From contig BCJX01000008.1 of assembly GCA_001600415.1 (NCBI GenBank), positions 127,851 to 191,850 of the forward strand: a DNA stretch of 64,000 nucleotides. Reading direction: 5' to 3'. Below, piece after piece: positions 39,231 to 50,985 of the stretch. A model generated the notes under the pieces. That model saw only the letters and a list, made by a program, of their open reading frames with translations. It was not told the origin of the DNA and ran no database searches. A program made the translations under genes and the position numbers. This DNA comes from Pascua guehoae. Its lineage: Eukaryota; Basidiomycota; Tremellomycetes; Trichosporonales; Trichosporonaceae. Position 1 is the stretch's first letter, and every line of letters starts with the position of its first letter.

Positions 39231-40971
39231 ATGTCCAACAAGAACCTCTGGGTCGCGGCGTCGGATGGCGATCTTGAGCGCGTGCAGGTGCGTCTGCATC
39301 CCGGGGCTGCGTTCCGGGGCATGGCGGGGGCTGGGCGGTGCGGGCCTCGTGCTCGCGCTCGTGGCCATGGTGCTCGTGCTGTTCCAGCGTCTTGGAGCCG
39401 TGTCGTCTATTCGACTGGATCCATACGAGCAAGGAAGGACCAAGGACTTGCGTCTTTTTCGCTGGTGGCCTAATCTTCGCGATACGACTGCCTGGCCACT
39501 TGACAGTGCTCCTCACCACCCATGCCTCTCCCACAACTCTTGGCCTCGACATCCTCCACCTCCCCTCCCCAACCCCCCCCCCCCCCACCTGACACACTAA
39601 CACCCAGGCCCTAATCGCCGCCGGCGCCACTGCAAACGACAAGGACGAAAACGCCTACACGCCCATGCACGCCGCGGCGTCGTACGCCCACCTCCCCCTG
39701 CTCGAGTACCTCGTCGGCGTGGGCGGAAACGTCAACTTGCCCGACGATGACGGGGACACGCCGCTGTTTGTCTGCGAGAGCGTGGAGGCGGCGCGGTGGC
39801 TGGTCGAGCATGGGGCGGATGCGGGGCGGCGGAATGGGGAGGGGTTGTGTGTGAGTCTGACCGGGGGGTGGGTTGGAAGTGGGTGGGGGTTGGGTGAGGG
39901 GTTGGGTGGGGGGTGGGGGTGAGGGAGGGGTGGAGGTTGTGCTGGGTGGATGACGGTGGATGGAGTTTCGAGGGAGATGTGCAGAGGTGCGGGCGGGAGG
40001 GGGGCCTCGACGGCGAGCTCGCCCACGGACTGGACGGTCAAGGTAGACACCCGGCGGCGTGGCCGTCAGATGGGCAGTGAAGGGGAAAAGTCCTACCCGT
40101 CGGCGAGGGTCGGACGCAGTGTGCAGGAGCTGTGGGTTAGCGGGTGGAGTGGGGAGTAGGGGAGGCGGAGTGGGACACAAGGCAAGACGTTAGGTGCCCA
40201 CTTGGTAGCGCCGATCGACAGAGCTGCGTGCGGTGTGACCATGACTGCGTGGGCACTGCACACCGGCTGTGCGAGCGGGATGCTGCGTGTGTACCCGAGG
40301 TTCAGCCTGCCTGCGGACTCCAGGTCTATTCGTGCTGCGGTTGGTACGCAGAGGCAAGCTGGCGACTGCCGGACGATGGTGTCGTGCGTTGTCCGTCGTC
40401 CAGTATCGGGCATACCTGGCGCGGAGTCAAGCCAAAGGCCGCCTGCAAGCACGGCAGAGACGAGAGAACGAGGGCTCAGAGACGCCTCCTAACCGTCCCN
40501 NNNNNNNNNNNNNNNNNNNNNNNNNNNNNNNNNNNNNNNNNNNNNNNNNNNNNNNNNNNNNNNNNNNNNNNNNNCCCCGCTGTCCCCACCCCCCAACCCA
40601 CAAACACCACCTCTAACACACAGGCCGCCGACGTGCTCGCCGAAGACCAACCCGCCGTCGCCGCCTACCTCCGCTCCCTCGCGCCCACCAACGGCGCCAA
40701 CGGCGCACCCGCGCCCACCGACGCGAGCGGGGAAGTATCCCAGCTCGCCGTCGACGACTTTGCGTCGCGCCAGACGGCCGATCTGCTCGCGCAGACGCGC
40801 ACAATCATGGAGCAGGCCGAGCGCGAGGGGCGCGACCCGGACGCGGCGCTGCGCGAGATTGTCGAGCGCGCCGTCAGGGAAGGGTTTACGTTTGGGAGCG
40901 GGATGGGTGGGGCGCACGAGGGGCAGGGTGAGGGGGAGGGGCCTGGGGAGAAGCGGGCGAGGGGCGAGTAG
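39231..40971 (+). CDS. small ankyrin-repeat protein
   Basis: Three exons: MSNKNLWVAASDGDLERVQ; ALIAAGATANDKDENAYTPM through RRNGEGLC (39608-39850); and AADVLAEDQPAVAAYL to RARGE (40624-40971). Two to three ankyrin repeats are clear (AYTPMHAAASYAHLPLLEYL, GDTPLFVCESVEAARWLVEH, NGEGLCAADVLAE). The C-terminal half has a helical segment (TRTIMEQAEREGRD, ALREIVERAVREGF) and a Gly/Glu-rich end. The pattern resembles the small fungal ankyrin proteins such as fission yeast SPAC105.02c, of unknown role; a Yar1-like chaperone is a weaker alternative. Both introns are long for this genome (about 320 and 773 bp), and the second contains the assembly gap, so an extra exon there cannot be excluded. Confidence 0.82.
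39866..39945. repeat. G-rich tract in the second ankyrin-gene intron
   Basis: Dense runs of three to six G separated by one to four bases (GGGTGGG, GGGGTTGGG) on the plus strand, a pattern able to form G-quadruplexes in the pre-mRNA. Confidence 0.6.
40500..40574. other. assembly gap (75 N)
   Basis: A run of 75 undetermined bases inside the last intron of the ankyrin gene, flanked by C-rich sequence. Confidence 0.99.
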
Positions 40972-41383
40972 TGGGTTGAGAGGGAGTGAAAGGGAGAGGG
41001 AGGTGTCCGGTCGTGGTTTGCGGGGTTCACCTGCGGTTGGGGCTGGAGATGGGTTTGGGACCCGAGATGTTCGCTGCCCAGCCTGCATTCCGTCTCCTGC
41101 CTTGACTAGCTACCGCATGCGCTATCCTTCGCGGCGACTCAGACGCTCCACAGTCGGCTTCCCGACAGCCAATGGCTCGTTACCTCCGCCCGACGACCTG
41201 AACTCGCTTCTCTGCTTGCCGTCTTGGCTTAACCACGCTATACCCCCCTCTCCACGCCGAGAACCGTCCTCCTACACATACAGCCGAATGTAATCACCAG
41301 TGTACATGCAAACCCTCTATTGCTACTTGATCATTGCCAACCTCGAAAGTTTACCAGACCTCTCTCAAACGTTCGTTTCCTGT

Positions 41384-44300
41384 TTACTGACCCGCCGCCG
41401 GAACCTGCACCCCCGCGTGCAACAGAATCTCGACCGCGTCGACCACCTCTTCGGGGCACGTGACGTGCCAGCCCGCCAGCGTCTTCTTGGCAGGCGGACC
41501 CACAGTCGTCGAAAAGACACCCGAGGGGCGGATGGTAATCTCGACGTCTGGGAGCAGCCCGGCCTCCTCGGGCTCGTACGTCGACGTGACGCCCACGGGG
41601 GGCTTCATGATGATGGGCTCGTCCTCGCGTGGTCCACCCGGTGGGAAGATTGTGCGGAGCGCGCGGAACATGTCCTCGTCGGTCTGATGTTAGTTTCAAC
41701 TGTATGCTGCGGTTCACTCGGCAACGAGAGGGCAGTTGGCACTAAAGCACTCCCGCTGTCTCCCGCTCTCCTCGCTTGGCTCACCTTGTCGTCACCAGCG
41801 CAGAGGATAAAGTCGACCTCCGGGTTCTCATACACGAGGCGGCGCACAATCTCGCCCTTGTTGACAGCCAGCGGGCGGACCTCGAGGTTCTTCTTGCCGA
41901 CGAGCACCTCGATCGGGCGGCGCGGTGCCAGGCTGCTCTCGAGCAGGTCGAGTGCCTGCTTGCACTGGAACTCGCCAAAGTCCGGGTCGGCGTTGCGGTA
42001 GTGCCACGTAATCGACGCCTTTTTCAGCTCAATCGTGCTACCCGTTGTGCGCTCCGTGTAGTACCGGAAAATGTCCTCGACCTCGCTCATCCAGCTCATG
42101 TCGAGCGACTCGGTCATGTTGTTCCACTCGCCGTCATCGGGCGTCTTGACAAAGCTGCCGTGCTCTGCCGACAGGCCGAGATTGGGCACATCGCCCCAGT
42201 GCTCCTCGAGGAAGTCGCCATCGCGTCCAGAAATGAGGTAGACGATATTGTTGGGGTCGGCAGCCAAGGCCCTGATCACCGCACGCGTCCGCGCCGTCGG
42301 GATCGCCTGCGAGGGCACCTTGACAATGGGCGTGAGGGTGCCGTCATAGTCGAACATGAGCAGGCGCTTCTTGGCCTTCTGGTAGTGCTCGAGCATGTCG
42401 GCCTGGTCGAGTACAAGTGTCTGGTGCGCAGTGTGTTCGTTGCCGACATTCTCCAGCAGCAGCTTGACAACCGTCGCCGCCCACGTCGCACTCGTGTGGC
42501 CAATCACGCTTTCATACATGGACGCGTGGCGGGAAGCCTTTTCCTCTTCCGACATTGTCAGGCCCTTGTTGATGGCGTCCGACACGCTCAGCAGGTCGTG
42601 TGGGTTGACAAGGAGGGCGGCACTGAATGACGAGCTCGTTCCCATAAACTCGGACAAGACGAGGGGCGACTTGTTCGTCTTCTCCTGGCAGAGAATAAAC
42701 TCCATCGACGTCGTGTTCATGCCGTCACGGAGCGACGTGATGAGCGCCAGGTCGGCAACAGAGAGCAGCCCAAAGTACTCGTCGCGCTCAATTGCTTGGT
42801 GGCTGTGGTTGTTAGTCTCGGAAACAATGCAGCGGGGGTTGCTCACTAGTGGTGCACCGGGGTAAAGTCGAGCGTGCCATATGTGCCATTAATGTGGCTG
42901 ACGAGCTCGGCGACCATCCGCTCAAGCTTGGGAGACTCGGAGAGCGCTGGGGTCGTCACCTGGATGAGTACGACCTTGCCGCGCCATTCCGGGTACACCG
43001 AAAGGAACTTTTCAAACGCTTGCAGCTTGTTGTACACGCCCTTTGGCGCATCCAGCTTCTCCCTGCCAACGATAATCTTCTTGTCGAGGTACAGATTCCT
43101 CAACGCCTGCGCCTTGGGGATCACGCCGGGCGAGTCGCGGGCCTTTGAAACGCGCTCAACATCAATGCCGATGGGGCAGTAGCTGACTGCAACGGTTTGG
43201 CCGTTGACGTCGACACCGTTCGTCGTAGACTCGTAGCCGCAGACGCGGATGCAGCTCGACACAAAGTGGCGCGAGTACGAGTACGTCTGGAACAAGACGA
43301 GGTTGGCTCCCACCATGCCCTCGAGGATTTCGCTGCGTTCTAACAGGTTAGCGCTCACGCCTAGAGTCTTCCGTCAGGCAACTCACTAGGCAGGCAGCGG
43401 AAGATTTCCGAACTCGGCCATGGGGTGTGCATGAACAGCCCAATCATAATCTCGCCAGCATGGCTGTTCTCCACAGCCGTGAGGTGGTCGCCAAGGTGTG
43501 TGTTGTTGGCCTTGCCCAGCGCGTTCCCTGTCTTGTTCCCCGACGAGGCACTTCCAGCCTCCCAGTTCATGCCCTTGAGCTTCTCGGTCGCTAACCCAGG
43601 GGAGGGGTTGGCGCTGGCTGAACCAAATTGGCTGATGCCAGGATTCGACTGGCCCAACGCTTCACGGATAAGCTTTGGGGTGAGAAGCAGGTGGTAGTCG
43701 TGAATGATGATCAGGTCGCCGGGACGGTAGACCTCGGCTACACGTTTGGCGAAGAGCCGGTTGGCCTCTTTGTACGCGATCCACGAAGGGTCAGGGGAAG
43801 GGACAGTCGCAGTCGAGTCCATCCACAGGAGGTAATGGAACAGTGGCCACAGGGCTGCGGGCGTCAGTATACAGCACACGTTGATGGGTAGCTCACTTGT
43901 CTTGCAGTAGCCTTCGTAGTGGCCCTTGCTCACGTCGGGTGGCAGGAAGACGGGAATGAAGTTGAGCTTTGCGTGCTCGACCTTGGCCTCTACCTCGCTG
44001 AACTGCTGGAGACCCCTCTCAATTTCGTGCTGATCCTCTTCGCTCAGCTCGCCATTGTACACGACCATCGGAGTCTCATCCTTGATGAGAGGGTGCAGCT
44101 CAACCGTGCCGTCCTTCTCCTCGAGAAGCATCTTTGGCACCTCGACGACGCTGGGGGGATTCGAGGGCCCCTTTGTGGGTTGGATGAGCACATCACCAGA
44201 CCACGCAACAACGAGCTGCTCGTGCGTATCCGACAGTGAACGCATGCCAGAGATCATGGCCGTGTGTCCTCTGCGCGAGTTGATTGTCCACTTTGAGTCT

Positions 44301-44563
44301 CGGCTCTCGAGCGTCGCCTCATCGCCCTCGGGTTTGAACTCGGGCGCAAGCGGCGAAGAGAGGCCCGCCAGTGTCGCAGAGTCGGAGCCTGGTTGCTGGG
44401 AACACACAATCTCGACCGGCAAGTGGTGGCACACATGGATGATGCGCCCAGACAGCGGCAGGCCCCGGGCGCGGTGTCCGGCCTCGAGGTGTGCGACCTG
44501 TTCACGAATGTCTTCGAGCGTCGGCGACGCCGTAGGAGTCGGATCCGGTTGAGTTGCGTCCAT
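41384..44563 (-). CDS. TPS2: trehalose-6-phosphate phosphatase with N-terminal synthase-like domain
   Basis: Second step of trehalose synthesis: removes phosphate from trehalose-6-phosphate in the cytosolic TPS complex. Five exons, about 43897-44563, 43395-43864, 42851-43340, 41786-42801 and 41384-41684, encode roughly 980 residues. The N-terminal half is a GT20 domain (LIIIHDYHLLLTPKLI, LFMHTPWPSSEIFRCLP, VSYCPIGIDVERV, ADLALITSLRDGMN), which in Tps2 proteins is usually catalytically idle. The C-terminal HAD phosphatase has all three motifs: LLMFDYDGTLTPI, YLISGRDGDFLEEH and CAGDDKTDEDMF, the last rebuilt across the final intron. The start MDATQPDPTP is chosen over longer upstream reading because the upstream codons are low complexity. 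AGGGG cores lie upstream (see the promoter entry). Confidence 0.95.
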
Positions 44564-46575
44564 CGTGCAGTTTGGAAGCAAAAGGCCGCGGATTGGGAGC
44601 GATAGCGAATGCCGAGGCGAAGGGTGCGGGTGCCGTGGCGGAGGAGGGGGAGGCGCAGTGCGATGGTGTTGGCGGTAAGGCTGTGAGGTGGAAAAGACGG
44701 GGAGGGACCGTGAGCGGTAGACGAGGCGCGATCCGTTTGGGGAGGGATGATCCGAGAGCATCGCGTATCGATCGGAGCGCGTGGTGAAAGGTGCCAGGTA
44801 GAAAATGAAGCGTTGGGGAGAGTGATCGATACGGGCGAGTCGAGGCAAAAGAGAAGAGATAAGATCAGCATCAGGACTCTCGGGGGAGGGCCCAAGACGA
44901 AAGGGTAATAAAGAGAATGACACGGGGACAGAGCGTGAGACACGTGGGGAAAGCCAAGAGCAGGAACGCTAGCAGGTATTGCCGACGTTGGTGTTGCTCA
45001 CGGCTCGCTTCGGAGCTCGGAGATGCCGTGAGCCGTGGGGAGAGGAGATGCAGTGTGTGAAGATGCGGTGGACATGTAAATGTGCGGAAGAGATGCCAGA
45101 ATGGCATGGGAGGCACTACTGGGTGGGACAGTAGCAGAAATGGGGTGACGGATGCCCAGGAATCTGGAACAGAGGATAGACAACAGTGGTTGGGAACGAG
45201 CACTTGGAGAGTGGAGGGGGCACAGAGTTGTGTACGTACCACGTCAGAAATGCCAGTACACAAATCGTGATCGGTGGGTGAACGCGACGATTCGAGTTTG
45301 ATTACACAGTGCTGTTGGAGGATGGATTGTCAAGGACAGCGTGTCAATGTCGATGGGAAATGAGAAGAAGAGGAAGGGGAAGAGGAAGGGGGGAAAGTGG
45401 GGAATGATAATGAGAACGAGGGAAGGGAAGGCGAGCCATGAGATGGTGGGGGGAAGGGGCGGGGGTGGGTTGTTGGCTGTGGTGGCTGTGGTGGTGGTGG
45501 TGGTGGTGGTGGTGGCCGGTGGCTGCCTGTCAGCTGCCTGCCTGCAGTCTGTCTGTCTGTTGCCTGCCTGTACGTTGGTTGCGTTGCGTTGGGTGTGTGG
45601 CCGTGTGGGAAAAGAGGCCGAAACTGGGCGTCCAGTTGGTCAGTCCCCCCTCGTCAGGCACGCCAGGGGATGATCAATACTTTTACCCTGAAAACAGACC
45701 AGGGCGCGCCACAGAAAAGGGGCAACCAGACCGTGGATGGAGAGGGAGGGAGGGAGAGAGGTGGTTCTGGGATGGCCGCGAACTTGCCTTGCCTCTGCTG
45801 GAGAGTTGACACTGACGTCACTGTGTCCCTCTTCCACTCGTCCTTGCCTGGGCTGGCCTCTGTACCCCTGTGCCTCTGTACCTCTCTCCTCTTGCTGGCT
45901 GCCTCCACCCTCCTCGGTCACCATGGGCGGTCATCCACACCCTTCAACTACGTCACTCTCGATGTCATGATTTGGCAGACTCCTGATACCGCATTGGATC
46001 AAGATAAAGGCACGGTTTGTTCCATGGTGCCTCTCGGACACACTCTACTGACATTGGCTCAACTCTCTGATTTGTGGCTAGCCACACTAAACAAACGTGC
46101 GATAACCGTGTACCGGTACTGTGGTCAAGCATTCGTACACCTGCCTTTGGGGAGCAAGACCTGATTCAAGTGTAAATTGTTTCGCACTACAGTCTGTGCG
46201 CCCAACCCCAGACCCTGTCATGCGAGTGATCGTGAATAAGAGCTCGTGTGACCCATGTGCTTCGGCAAACGGGCGGCCGGCTGCTGACTTTTTGTCGTGT
46301 CGCTGTCAGACAGGGCACGAGGTTGGTACTGAAAAAGATGTTGATGGTGGGTGCTCGGCTTGCGGCTATTCAGTTCTGCTCTTTTAACAGATCCAGGCAG
46401 TCTCACCCACGTCCATCGCTAACATTTTTGTCACATTCCGATACTCCTGCGGTGAAAGAAAAAAAAATGGACTCTGACCAGCATTGTCATTCCGTTGCAT
46501 TCTCCGGCTATCAAGTACACCTGCGCAGTCTTATCCCTGTCTCGCACACACTTCTGACTCGGGCGCCTGGCTAGT
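44564..46575. promoter_or_regulatory. TPS2 upstream region with STRE-like AGGGG cores
   Basis: About 2 kb between the TPS2 start and the end of the monooxygenase gene. AGGGG cores, the core of the yeast stress-response element that drives trehalose genes, occur at about 44645, 45215, 45375 and 45387. Whether this organism uses that element is unknown. A TGG/CTGCCTG microsatellite fills 45486-45570. No gene seen. Confidence 0.3.
45486..45570. repeat. GTG and GCCT microsatellites
   Basis: A run of about eight GTG triplets is followed by CTGCCTG and GTCT repeats. Confidence 0.85.
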
Positions 46576-48787
46576 TCAGGCAATGAATGTCGTCTCCTTG
46601 TACTGCGCGCGAAGCTCGTCCGTGTAAAAGTCGTTTGGGAGGTAGTCTGGCACGTTGCCGTTTCCGAGCCAGGCCATTTCGTGGGGGTAGGCCTCTTCGT
46701 CGCGAACCCAGTCAAAGTCTTCCCAGCGGGGGTCGCGGAGAGCGATGAAGCAATGCGAGCTGGCACCGGGCCAGACGGTCCGGATCTTGGACCCGTCGAA
46801 AGTACCGTTCTTGTACCAGCTGCGGCAATTTGCGGAGTAGACCGTGCGCGGGAAATAGCTGTCCGTGTAGTGGAGGAACGACTTTACCAGCGAGTCCTTG
46901 ATGACCATGCTCTTGTAGCCCTCGCGCTGCAGCTTGTTCAGGCACTTGGCGACATAGGCGATGGCGGCCTCCATCATGCACAAGAGCGAGCCGGTACCGA
47001 CAACCGCCTGGGCGCCAAGGACAGACGCAAAGTTTGGCATTTGGGGGACCATCAGACCAAGGTACGTGCGCGCTTCGTCCTTCCACAGGTCCTGGAGGTT
47101 GACGCCATCCTTGCCGTAGATGGGGAATCCGGGGACAGATGTCGTGTTGAAGCCGGTGGCGCAAATAATGGCATCGAGCTCAATTTCGGTACCGTCCTTC
47201 ATCTTCAGACCCTTCTCGGTGAAGCCCTCGATGGCGTCGGTGACCAAGTGGACCTGGGGAGGCGTCAGATGTGGCGCAAAAAAGTCGGGCACAGTCTTCG
47301 CTGCAACGACTTACGTTGTCCTCGACGAGTGCCGCAAGGTAACCGGGGCCCGGGGTCATGCGCTTGCAAGCGAGGGGGAAGTCGGGGATGAGAGTCTCGG
47401 CAAGGTCGGGGCGTGTCTTGAGATGCTCCAGCATCTGCTTCCGAACGACCTCACGGTACGCTTCCTGAAGGGGAGCCCCTTGGTGGGTGATCGCGTGCAC
47501 CGACGTGAGGTCGCTCTCGATCAGGCTACGGAACTTGCGGTAGTACTCCTTGTCCTCCCTGAGCTTCTTCTTTTCGTCCTCAGTAAACGTGTCTGCAGAG
47601 AGCGTCAGCTGGCTCTCGGTGTTTTTGCTTTTGCTTCTCTAAACGCACGGTTCATCTCGCCCTCCTGGACCTTGACGAGCTGGTGCATAACTTCTGCGGC
47701 AAAGGTGCCAGTAAGCCAGGCTGGACAGTGTCAGCTGAGAAACGCTGGACGTGTCTCTGGGGCTAGAACCTACTCTTGGTACGGCCAAAGTTGTAGACTT
47801 GGCCCTCGTCACCGACCGCCTCTTTCATGCCCGGCACAATCTGAATGGCGCTAGAACCGGTACCAATGACACCAACGCGCTTTCCCTTGTAAGGAGAAAC
47901 GCCGCCGTTGTCCGTCTCCTCCTTGCGGTAGTCCCAGCCAGAAGAGTGGTGGATAATGCCCTTGAACTTTTCGCGGTTAGGAAGCTTGGGCCACTGGGGC
48001 TTGGACAGCAGACCAGTGGCATAGACCACAAAGTCGGCAACGTCCTCAAATTCCTCGCCCGTCTCCAGGTTCTTAACCGAAACGTGCCATTTGCCTTCGT
48101 CTTCGTCCCAGCAAGCCTCGGTCACCTGGTGTTCGAGCTGGAAATGGTCAGCTTTGTTTAACATTTTGGTGTCGCTGCTGTGCCCGACTTGCGACTTGCC
48201 TTGATCTGGTCGTGGATCTGGTACTTGTCGGCAACCGCGTTGATATACTGACGAATCTCCGGCTGTGGGGCGTAGAAGCGGCTCCACTGCGTGTTCTCGC
48301 AGAACGAGTACTGGTACGTGCTGCTGGTCAGTTTTGAAAGCGGGGGTCAAAGTGTACGAACTGTGCTGGCTGTTTGTCAGCGTTAGAACGCGCAGACCGT
48401 GATTTTAGCTCACCAAGTCACAAGAAGCGCCCATCTACTTATTGTGGTACCCTGTGGGGGTTGTTAGAACCTCGAGGAGGCCTACATTGGGAGTGTCGTA
48501 CTCACAGACACCACCGATGCCATTGGCCATCTCGTAAATCTGGAGTTCGCAGTTGCGGACGTTGTCGCGCAGGTGAATCGCAAGGTTGACACCGCTAAAG
48601 CCCGCGCCGACGCATACGACGCGCAGAGGACGTCCCTCTGTGATGGGATGCTCGACAAGTGGGGGTGCCCAGCTAAAGTCGAGGGCGTCACCAGGGCTGG
48701 TGGTCGTCAGCTGCCACACCTCAGCGTGGGGTGCCACACTCACGTCCCCTGCTCGGCAGTCGGAAGGTTGTCGATTGTGACGGTCAT
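46576..48787 (-). pseudogene. Baeyer-Villiger-type flavin monooxygenase with an in-frame stop
   Basis: Class B FAD/NADPH monooxygenase that would insert oxygen next to a carbonyl. Nine or so exons. The first Rossmann motif is VCVGAGFSGVNLA; the Baeyer-Villiger fingerprint is FKGIIHHSSGWDY; the second Rossmann motif is VGVIGTGSSAIQ; ICATGFNTTS closes the fold. The protein ends YKETTFIA. The conserved block after the first Rossmann region should read GGxWYxNxYPGxxCDxPAH. Here I get GGVWYHNK, then TAG (48435-48437), then MGASCDL, an 8-nt micro-exon (48362-48369) giving PA and part of His, then HTYQYSFCENTQW. The stop therefore replaces the conserved tyrosine. Everything downstream is intact and in frame, so this is either a very recent loss, an allele, or a base error. 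A GC-AG intron (GCAAGT donor at 48194-48199) also occurs. Confidence 0.8.
48362..48369 (-). other. 8-nt micro-exon of the monooxygenase gene
   Basis: CCAGCACA lies between a 43 nt intron with donor GTGAGC and a 41 nt intron with donor GTTCGT. Including it is the only splice I found that restores the family motif CD-x-PAH in frame. Confidence 0.6.
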
Positions 48788-50196
48788 GCTTTAGATATCT
48801 GGCAAGTAGGTTGAGTAGAGTGGAGTCGGGGGTGCTAGTTGAGGTGGTGTTGAAGCTGTTCGCAATGGGGGACCCGAGAAGGGGGAGGACAGGTATCTTT
48901 TATATCGTGGCCAGTTCCCCAACTTTACCCCGCACCGCACCCTGAACACGACAGCGATAATCGTCGGGCCCCAACGCAACAGCAGAACAATCTCCATGCC
49001 CACCATCTCCCGCCCCACCGGGGCACCCGAGCATGATGAATGCAGAAGAAAGAACAGAGGACGCAACGTAGTGACAGCCGGTTTAGGGCCCCGTCTACGG
49101 CTCCGACAGATCCCCAGTCGGTGCCTTGCGACCGATCAGATGGGTTTGCGGGGCACAAACGCCACATCCGTGCCTCAAACATTCAAACTCCACACGACCG
49201 CTACATGCTTCTATAATATTAACCCCCGTTCTCTCGTAGCGCTTGGTAGCGGGGACGACTCCGCTCGTAACCTTGGCGACGGGGGGAACAATGAAGGCCC
49301 ATAGATACACTCTACGTCCTCGTAATACACTGCTGCTACAATAGAAAGTTCATGCCCAAGGCGGTTGTTTCCCAGGCCCATTTTCGAGGTCCCCATCGAG
49401 CTTGGCACGACTACTCACGGTAACCACCGGTGCATCAAGAGTTACGAGCTTGCGACCAACCGCTGCTACTGGCAACCGAATGTGCTCCCGCTCGGACAGG
49501 GCAGGGAGCCCCGACGTCCGTTCCGACGCCGAGAGTATCGTGCACGTCAGGCTCGATGGAGATCACGTGTGGTATTGGGAGAGATGTTGTGACAGACCTC
49601 AGGTCCACGCAGGTGACGACCCACCAGGTAGACTGTGGCCGCCACATTCAGCACTCAAAAGGTGGGCATCGCTCTCTACACGCGCTCTCTCTCTCTCTCG
49701 CCATGTGCACATCTGGTACCTACTCAGGCGCAAGCAGCCTGTCCGACCCGTAATTACATCGAGCTCCACAACGTCTACCAACCCGCTCATCTCCCGTCTT
49801 GTCAGATCCGCAGCGCCCCCCATTGGACACATGAGCGTGCCTACGCGTTCCCGCCGGCGCCGCCGGGTGACCCGAGCACTAGCCGCACACGTGAATTGCA
49901 TAACCTCTGTGGCTGGGCGTTTCCAGCATCCCTCCAACTGTACCTGTTGACAGCGTCCTGGGGGAGACCAGAGGTAGAAGAGTACAGTACCCTAGATAAG
50001 ATCTTGTTGGTCCGCAGTTGCGCTCCAACTCCCGCGGGTTCCCCGACAGGCACGGCCAAGGTGCAAATTGTCAAATCACCACTCTGCACCCCCCCGCAAA
50101 ATCAACCGGGGGGCACGTGGACGCACGTCCCGCACACCGAACCCCGCTTGACTCCCGACTTTGACCCCCCATGTGGCGCATGGTGACAGCTCCACC

Positions 50197-50272
50197 AATT
50201 TCCACAACATGGCTAGGTTTCCACACTGCTGTTAGACTTCCACAACGCTGCTAGATTTTCACAACGCTGCTA
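50197..50272. repeat. four copies of a 19-20 bp unit
   Basis: Units related to TTTCCACAACGCTGCTAGA follow each other with one to four differences. Confidence 0.85.
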
Positions 50273-50681
50273 GAAGAAAAGCAAATACATTGGTTTTCGT
50301 TCGGGTTCAACCCCCCGTGCAACGTTCTGGCCCCAACCCCCCCACAGGCTTCCTCTGACCTCATGGCCCGCTCAGGACAGAGACACACCGCTGCCGCTTC
50401 CTCATCGTACGCGCCAACCTCCAGACTGCCCTTTACGTGCCCAATCGCTACCCCGTACCTGATTCTCCCCCGCATCCTCGCCCTAATAACTCCGAAGTGG
50501 AAGCTCTAACACCAGCCTGTAAAGCTATGATAAAGTGCAAGCCTGTAGCCTCCTGCTCCCCTCAAGCTTCGGGTTTCGGTGCCCCCGACGCCGTCACGCG
50601 ACAGCGCGCGCTCCAAGCACAAACTACATGCTCACGCGTACCTTGCCGGGTCGGCGTTCCGACCCGTCGTCGATCAGCGAG

Positions 50682-50915
50682 ATGAAGGCACCCGTACGCG
50701 TTTATTTGTTACAGGAACTGGACGAATGGGAAGGAGGCGATGGGATTATCAAACTGCGCGATCCATGGTTGGGCCCTGAGTTACGTCGCGTTCATTATGA
50801 CGGTGCGCGTGTGGTTCCAGCTCGCGATGCTTTTGGGATGCGTCACAGCTCTTATAACGTTGCGGTTCTAAAAGTCATGCAGCTCGGGCCTGCCGATAGT
50901 GGGCAAGGAGCGTGA
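50682..50915 (+). CDS. small ORF of unknown function, doubtful
   Basis: A 77-residue frame, MKAPVRVYLLQELDEWEGG to SGQGA. It looks protein-like (IIKLRDPWLGPELRRVHYDG, SSYNVAVLKVMQL) and uses GTT, TTA, CGT and GCG codons more than the neighbouring C-ending genes, which might point to a foreign or transposon-derived fragment. No intron signals, no recognised family, no neighbour that gives context. Could be chance. Confidence 0.25.
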   Translation: MKAPVRVYLLQELDEWEGGDGIIKLRDPWLGPELRRVHYDGARVVPARDAFGMRHSSYNVAVLKVMQLGPADSGQGA

Positions 50916-50936
50916 ATTGATCGATTGTTGTGGCGT

Positions 50937-50985
50937 GATGGTGATGGTGATGGTGATGGTGATGGTGATGGTGATGGTGATGGTG
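50937..50985. repeat. GTGATG microsatellite
   Basis: About eight perfect GTGATG or GATGGT hexamers in a row. Confidence 0.95.

Noticed and set aside
42300..44560. Tps2 synthase domain as an active trehalose-phosphate synthase fusion
   Set aside because: Tps2 proteins commonly keep a non-functional GT20 domain; the phosphatase motifs define the gene.
50937..50985. Short regularly spaced repeats as a CRISPR array
   Set aside because: A plain GTGATG microsatellite without spacers, in a eukaryotic genome.
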